NCBI RefSeq assembly: GCF_016894385.1
Contig: NZ_CP069812.1
Location: forward strand, 124,001 to 188,000
Source: Cupriavidus oxalaticus
GTDB lineage: Bacteria; Pseudomonadota; Gammaproteobacteria; Burkholderiales; Burkholderiaceae
Direction of reading: 5' to 3'
DNA: 64,000 nt
This document shows, piece by piece, positions 60,249-64,000 of this stretch. How positions within the stretch are numbered: position 1 is the first letter of the stretch; each line of letters begins with the position of its first letter. The position numbers and the translations under genes are program-made. The notes under the pieces are model-generated. The model had not been told where the DNA came from, did no database searches, and saw only the letters and a program-made list of their open reading frames with translations.

Positions 60249-61475
60249 ATGCCCCGCATGCATAGGCCCGGCACAACATCCCTCATGACAGCAGTACAGT
60301 CGTTTGACGTCGCCATCCTCGGGGCCGGACTCGCCGGCCGCCTGGCCGCCTGGCAACTGGTGCGCAGCGGCGCCCGCGTGGCGCTGGTGGAGCGCGCCGG
60401 GCCGGACGGCGCGGGTTCGGCCGCCTACGTGGCCGCGGCCATGCTGGCGCCGCTGGCGGAGTCGGCCATCGCCGAGCGCCGCATCGTCGATCTGGGCATT
60501 GCCAGCGTCGACCTGTGGCGGGCGTGGCTGGCCGAACTGCCGGAGCCGGTCTTCTTCCAGGAGGATGGCACGCTGGTGGTCTGGCATGCGCGCGACCGCG
60601 GCGAGATGTCGTTGTTCACCAGCCGCATGCGCGCGGTGGCGCCGCCCGAGCTGGTGTCGCAGCGGCTGCGGGCGCTGGACGGCAAGGGCGTGGGCGAAGT
60701 CGAGCCGGCGCTGGCGGGCCGCTTTCCGCAGGGGCTGCTGCTGGCCGGAGAGGGCCAGCTCGACAACCGCGGTGCGCTGCGCGCGCTGCTGTCGTGCGCG
60801 GTCAGCGAGGGCGTGCATTGCGTCTGGGAAGCCGGCGAGGTGGAAGCCGGCACGCTGCCCACGCTGGGCATCCGCGCCGACGTGGTGCTGGATTGCCGCG
60901 GCCTGGGTGCGCGCACGGCGTGGCCGGCGCAGCCCGGCGGCACCACGCCCGGCCTGCGGGGCTTGCGTGGCGAAGTAGTGCGCGTGCATGCGCCCGACGT
61001 GAAGCTGCACCGGCCGGTGCGGCTGCTGCATCCGCGCTACCCGATCTATATTGCTCCCAAGCCCAACGACCTGTACGTGATCGGCGCGACCGAACTGGAA
61101 AGCGAGGACGATTCGCCGATGAGCGTGCGTTCCGCGCTGGAGCTGCTGTCGGCGGCGCATTCGCTGCATCCCGCTTTCGGCGAGGCGCGCGTGCTGGAGC
61201 TGAACGTGCAGCGCCGCCCCACGCGGCCCGACCACCTGCCGGCGATCCGCGTCGACCAGCAGGCGCGCGTGGTCCGCGTCAACGGCCTGTACCGCCACGG
61301 CTTCCTGATCGCCCCGGCAGTGACCGAGGCCGCGTGCGCGGTGGTGGGCGCGTTGCTCAAGGGCGATCCTGCCGCCCACGCCGTGCCTGCCGCGCTGCGC
61401 TGGCCCGGCATGATCGAGGCAGTGACGGAAGCGCCGGCGGCCGCGCTGCACGCGCGCACCGGGCTGCTGCACTAA
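60249..61475 (+). CDS. thiO: glycine oxidase
   Basis: ThiO oxidises glycine to the imine used for the thiazole ring. FAD motif: VAILGAGLAGRLAAWQLVRSG; DAO-family blocks EVVRVHAP and YIAPKPNDLYVIGATE, then GLYRHGFLIAPAVTEA. ATG 60249 gives 408 residues and has AAGGAGG 13 bases upstream; ATG 60285 (MTAVQSF) is an alternative start closer to the family N-terminus. It follows thiC by 108 bases. Confidence 0.93.
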   Translation: MPRMHRPGTTSLMTAVQSFDVAILGAGLAGRLAAWQLVRSGARVALVERAGPDGAGSAAYVAAAMLAPLAESAIAERRIVDLGIASVDLWRAWLAELPEPVFFQEDGTLVVWHARDRGEMSLFTSRMRAVAPPELVSQRLRALDGKGVGEVEPALAGRFPQGLLLAGEGQLDNRGALRALLSCAVSEGVHCVWEAGEVEAGTLPTLGIRADVVLDCRGLGARTAWPAQPGGTTPGLRGLRGEVVRVHAPDVKLHRPVRLLHPRYPIYIAPKPNDLYVIGATELESEDDSPMSVRSALELLSAAHSLHPAFGEARVLELNVQRRPTRPDHLPAIRVDQQARVVRVNGLYRHGFLIAPAVTEAACAVVGALLKGDPAAHAVPAALRWPGMIEAVTEAPAAALHARTGLLH

Positions 61476-61487
61476 CGCAAGACTGAC

Positions 61488-61685
61488 ATGGAAATCCTGC
61501 TCAACGGCCGACCCCTCGCCCTTGCCGAATCCGCCACGCTGGCGGATGCGGTGACCGTGGCGAAGATCGCGCCCCCCTTTGCCGCGGCGGTCAACGGCCA
61601 GTTCGTGCCGCGCGCCGCGCATGCCAACACCCCCCTTGCGGCCGGCGACCGCATCGACCTCGTGCAACCCGTGACGGGAGGCTGA
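61488..61685 (+). CDS. thiS: thiamine biosynthesis sulfur carrier protein
   Basis: A 65-residue ubiquitin-fold carrier. It starts MEILLNGRPLAL and ends in the GG of PVTGG, the point of adenylation and thiocarboxylation. VNGQFVPRAAHANTPLAAGDRIDLV is the typical second half. It lies 12 bases after thiO and 4 bases before thiG. Confidence 0.97.
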   Translation: MEILLNGRPLALAESATLADAVTVAKIAPPFAAAVNGQFVPRAAHANTPLAAGDRIDLVQPVTGG

Positions 61686-61689
61686 CCCC

Positions 61690-62532
61690 ATGACATTCGA
61701 ACCTTCCGAAACCCTGCGCGACCCATTCGTGCTGTATGGCGAGTCGTTCGGCTCGCGCCTGCTGCTGGGCACCGCGCGCTATCCGTCGCCGGCCACGCTT
61801 GAAGCGGCCGTGCAGGCCTCCACGCCAGCGATGATCACCGTCGCGCTGCGCCGCCAGGGCGCGGTGGGCGACGGCGAGGGCGGCCAGGCGTTCTGGCAGA
61901 TGCTCAAGGCGCTGAACGTGCCGGTGCTGCCCAACACCGCCGGCTGCTTCACCGCGCAGGAGGTCATCACCACCGCGATGATGGCGCGCGAGGTGTTCGA
62001 GACGCCGTGGATCAAGCTGGAGCTGATCGGCGACGACTACACGCTGCAGCCCGACACGCTCAACCTGCCCGCGGTGGCCGAGACCCTGATCCAGGAAGGT
62101 TTCAAGGTGCTGCCGTACTGCACCGAGGACCTGGTGCTGTGCCGCCGGCTGCTCGACGTCGGCTGCCAGGCGCTGATGCCTTGGGCCGCGCCGATCGGCA
62201 CCGGCCGTGGCGCGGTCAATCCGCACGCGATGCGCGTGCTGCGCGAGCGCCTGCCGGATACGCCGCTGATCGTCGATGCCGGCCTGGGCCTGCCGTCGCA
62301 CGCAGCGCAGGTGCTGGAGTGGGGCTACGACGGCGTGCTGCTCAACACCGCGGTGGCGCAGGCCGCCTACCCGGTCAACATGGCGCGCGCGTTCGCGCAG
62401 GCAGTCGAAGCCGGCCGCACCGCGTACCTCGCCGGCCCGATGCCCGAGCGCGAGGTGGCGCAGGCCAGCACGCCGGTGGTCGGCATGCCGTTCTGGCATG
62501 CGGAGGCGGAACAGCGGGAGCAGCGCGCATGA
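61690..62532 (+). CDS. thiG: thiazole synthase
   Basis: ThiG joins DXP, the ThiS thiocarboxylate and the glycine imine to the thiazole. The 280-residue TIM barrel has GTARYPSPATLEAAVQAS, VALRRQ, LPNTAGCFTAQE, IKLELIGDDYTLQPD, the Schiff-base lysine in GFKVLPYCTED and PIGTGRGAVNPHAM. Its stop overlaps the thiE start (ATGA). Confidence 0.97.
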   Translation: MTFEPSETLRDPFVLYGESFGSRLLLGTARYPSPATLEAAVQASTPAMITVALRRQGAVGDGEGGQAFWQMLKALNVPVLPNTAGCFTAQEVITTAMMAREVFETPWIKLELIGDDYTLQPDTLNLPAVAETLIQEGFKVLPYCTEDLVLCRRLLDVGCQALMPWAAPIGTGRGAVNPHAMRVLRERLPDTPLIVDAGLGLPSHAAQVLEWGYDGVLLNTAVAQAAYPVNMARAFAQAVEAGRTAYLAGPMPEREVAQASTPVVGMPFWHAEAEQREQRA

Positions 62533-63668
62533 CCCGCCGCCCCGTCCACGTTCCCAGCGACGGTCCGCTGCGCGCGGCGGTGCTCGAGCATTATGGCGAG
62601 ACCTTCGGCATCGACGACAAGCCGTGGCAGGCCTGGCGCCTGGAAGACGCGCCTGAGCATCCCGGCGCGCACGATGTGCTGCTGTCCGACGGCGAAGCCA
62701 CCGAAGAAACCATTGCGCGCGTTGCCGCCAGCGGCGCCACGCTGATCGAGACCGACCGCGAAGGCGGCCAGTGGATCGACACGGTGCGCTCGCCGATGGG
62801 CACCTGGGTGTTCTCGGTTGCCGCGGACAGCGACCAGCCGCATTCGGCCGCGTTCGTCGCGGTGCTGCTGGCGAGCCTCTCGCTGCATTTCCCCGCGCAT
62901 GACGCATTGGCGCTGGCGCGCGCCTGGGCGCCGGGCTCGGCCGACTGGCCAGCGGATTTCGCGCGTTTCCCGCGCGTGCGCCATGCCGCGCTGGTGGCGC
63001 CGGAACAGGCCGTCGAGCCGTTCGCGCCATGCCCCGCGCTGGGACTGTACGTGGTGGTGCCGAGCGTCGAATGGATCGAGCGCCTGGCCCCGCTGAACGT
63101 GCCCACGGTGCAGCTGCGCTTCAAGTCCGACGATCCCGCCGCGGTGCGCGCCGAGATCGCGCGCGCGGCCAGGGCCATGCAGGGCTCGTCGTCGCGCCTG
63201 TTCATCAACGACCACTGGCAGGCGGCGATCGACTATCACGTTGCCAACGGCGCGCAGAGCGGTATCTACGGCATCCACCTCGGCCAGGAAGACCTCGACG
63301 ACGCCGACCTCGACGCGATCCGCGCGTCCGGGCTGCGGCTGGGCGTATCCACGCACGGTTACGCCGAGATGCTGCGCGTCGCGGCGATCCGCCCGAGCTA
63401 TCTGGCGCTCGGCGCGATCTTCCCGACCACGACCAAGGTAATGCCGACCCAGCCGCAAGGCATGGGCCGCTTCCGCGCGTATGCGAAGCTGATGCAGCCG
63501 GTGATCCCGTCGCTGGTCGGCATCGGTGGCGTCAACGCCACGAATATGCGCGAAGTGCTGGCCGTGGGCGTGGGCAGCGCCGCCGTGGTGCGCGCCGTCA
63601 CCGAGGCCGACGACGTGCCGGCAGCCGTCGCCCACCTCGTCAGCCTGTTTCCGGCCGAGGCTCTCTGA
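62529..63668 (+). CDS. thiE: thiamine-phosphate synthase with an extra N-terminal domain
   Basis: ThiE joins HMP-PP and thiazole phosphate to TMP. The 379-residue protein is nearly twice the usual length. The ThiE barrel begins near residue 175 (LGLYVVVPS) and has FINDHWQAAIDY, GIHLGQEDL, GVSTHGYAEM, ALGAIFPTTTK and GIGGVNATNM. The first 170 residues contain DQPHSAAFVAVLLASLSLHFPAHDAL-like wording that loosely resembles the C-terminal part of ThiD (HMP-P kinase) but lacks its catalytic residues. The extension may be a degenerate ThiD remnant; this is inference. It closes the thi operon. Confidence 0.9.
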   Translation: MTRRPVHVPSDGPLRAAVLEHYGETFGIDDKPWQAWRLEDAPEHPGAHDVLLSDGEATEETIARVAASGATLIETDREGGQWIDTVRSPMGTWVFSVAADSDQPHSAAFVAVLLASLSLHFPAHDALALARAWAPGSADWPADFARFPRVRHAALVAPEQAVEPFAPCPALGLYVVVPSVEWIERLAPLNVPTVQLRFKSDDPAAVRAEIARAARAMQGSSSRLFINDHWQAAIDYHVANGAQSGIYGIHLGQEDLDDADLDAIRASGLRLGVSTHGYAEMLRVAAIRPSYLALGAIFPTTTKVMPTQPQGMGRFRAYAKLMQPVIPSLVGIGGVNATNMREVLAVGVGSAAVVRAVTEADDVPAAVAHLVSLFPAEAL

Positions 63669-63681
63669 GCCAGTGGTTTTT

Positions 63682-63714
63682 CTCCCCTCGCCCTTTGGGA
63701 AAGGGCCGGGGGAG
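63682..63714 (+). terminator. hairpin after the thi operon
   Basis: CTCCCC-tcg-CCCTTT-GGG-AAAGGG-ccg-GGGGAG forms a 12-pair hairpin with one internal loop. It is related in design to the REP-like pair at 10963-11087, and it may act as terminator. No T run follows. Confidence 0.65.
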
Positions 63715-63852
63715 AGCGGAGCGAACCACACCTGGTGAGGGCATCGCGTCACCAAGATTTGTGCGACATTCGCCCAGCCGCGGGAACCGGACCGGACCCC
63801 GCCGCTATGATGTTGGGCAGCATTCCCCGCCAACCATCCCGCATCGCGCACC

Positions 63853-64000
63853 ATGTCGACCCAGCTCCCCGAAATCATCCCCGCCGCCCCCGGCACGCCC
63901 GAGAAGCCCTACTTCGGCATCGATGTCCCGCTGATGCGCTATTTCGGCCTGCAGCCGGAGGTGATCGAGGAGGGCTACTGCCGCACGCGCCTGCCGGCGC
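63853..64000 (+). CDS. PaaI-type hotdog thioesterase, 5' part
   Basis: The window ends within this gene. The first 49 residues start MSTQLPEIIPAAPGTPEKPYFG and continue with IDVPLMRYFGLQPEVIEEGYCRTRLPA, the beginning of a PaaI/YdiI-type hotdog domain. The catalytic helix lies beyond the window, so the family call is provisional. Confidence 0.6.
   Translation, partial: MSTQLPEIIPAAPGTPEKPYFGIDVPLMRYFGLQPEVIEEGYCRTRLPA

Overview
The window is about 68% GC, densely coded and almost free of mobile DNA. Its gene content (RegAB redox regulators, HslVU, SlmA, MetX-MetW, KdoO, a Zur/COG0523 zinc cluster, ThiC-ThiO-ThiS-ThiG-ThiE) and codon use fit the chromosome of a Burkholderiales bacterium, most likely Cupriavidus (C. 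necator/C. taiwanensis group). The genus call rests on recognised protein and gene-order patterns; no database search was possible, so the species is open.

Layout. 1-4.5 kb: translationally coupled biotin operon bioA-bioF-bioD-bioB, followed directly by a biotin-dependent acyl-CoA carboxylase alpha subunit (probably methylcrotonyl-CoA carboxylase), a GhrA-type reductase and HMG-CoA lyase, which point to leucine catabolism. 8.8-10.9 kb: four overlapping small genes (YbaK-like, FlK-like thioesterase, DUF1289, metallo-beta-lactamase fold). 11.1-18.1 kb: a minus-strand zinc-homeostasis block (TonB receptor, small secreted protein, two COG0523 GTPases, a DksA with a degenerate zinc finger, Zur) with two similar palindromes that I propose as Zur operators. 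18.2-22.5 kb: alpha/beta hydrolase, Bug-type binding protein, and hslVU behind a readable sigma-32-type promoter. 22.7-27.7 kb: small exported protein, RegBA, PCu(A)C copper chaperone, LysR/DMT divergon, CWC zinc-ribbon-like protein. 28-32.7 kb: argB, a HAD nucleotidase-slmA overlap, then metX-metW behind a SAM-II riboswitch with a terminator and a leader ORF. 32.7-41.2 kb: glyoxalase/TetR divergon with palindromic operators, second LysR/DMT divergon, thioesterase, AmpG, an M48 protease and a large cytoplasmic-looking subtilase. 41.3-46.9 kb: argC, an mqsRA toxin-antitoxin pair with its operator, xth, pyrE, patatin, PPK2. 47-52.7 kb: dapF, two LpxL-type acyltransferases, metK behind a second SAM-II-like leader, and the Kdo hydroxylase kdoO. 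52.7-57.8 kb: aldehyde dehydrogenase, GMC oxidoreductase, AidB-like acyl-CoA dehydrogenase. 58-63.7 kb: TPP-riboswitch-controlled thiCOSGE operon. The window ends inside a PaaI-type thioesterase.

Common themes are cofactor supply (biotin, thiamine, SAM/methionine), zinc economy, and envelope/lipid A building. RNA-level control is prominent: two SAM-II aptamers and one TPP aptamer. No tRNA, rRNA, IS element, prophage or CRISPR array was seen. Repeats are limited to short palindromic REP-like pairs.
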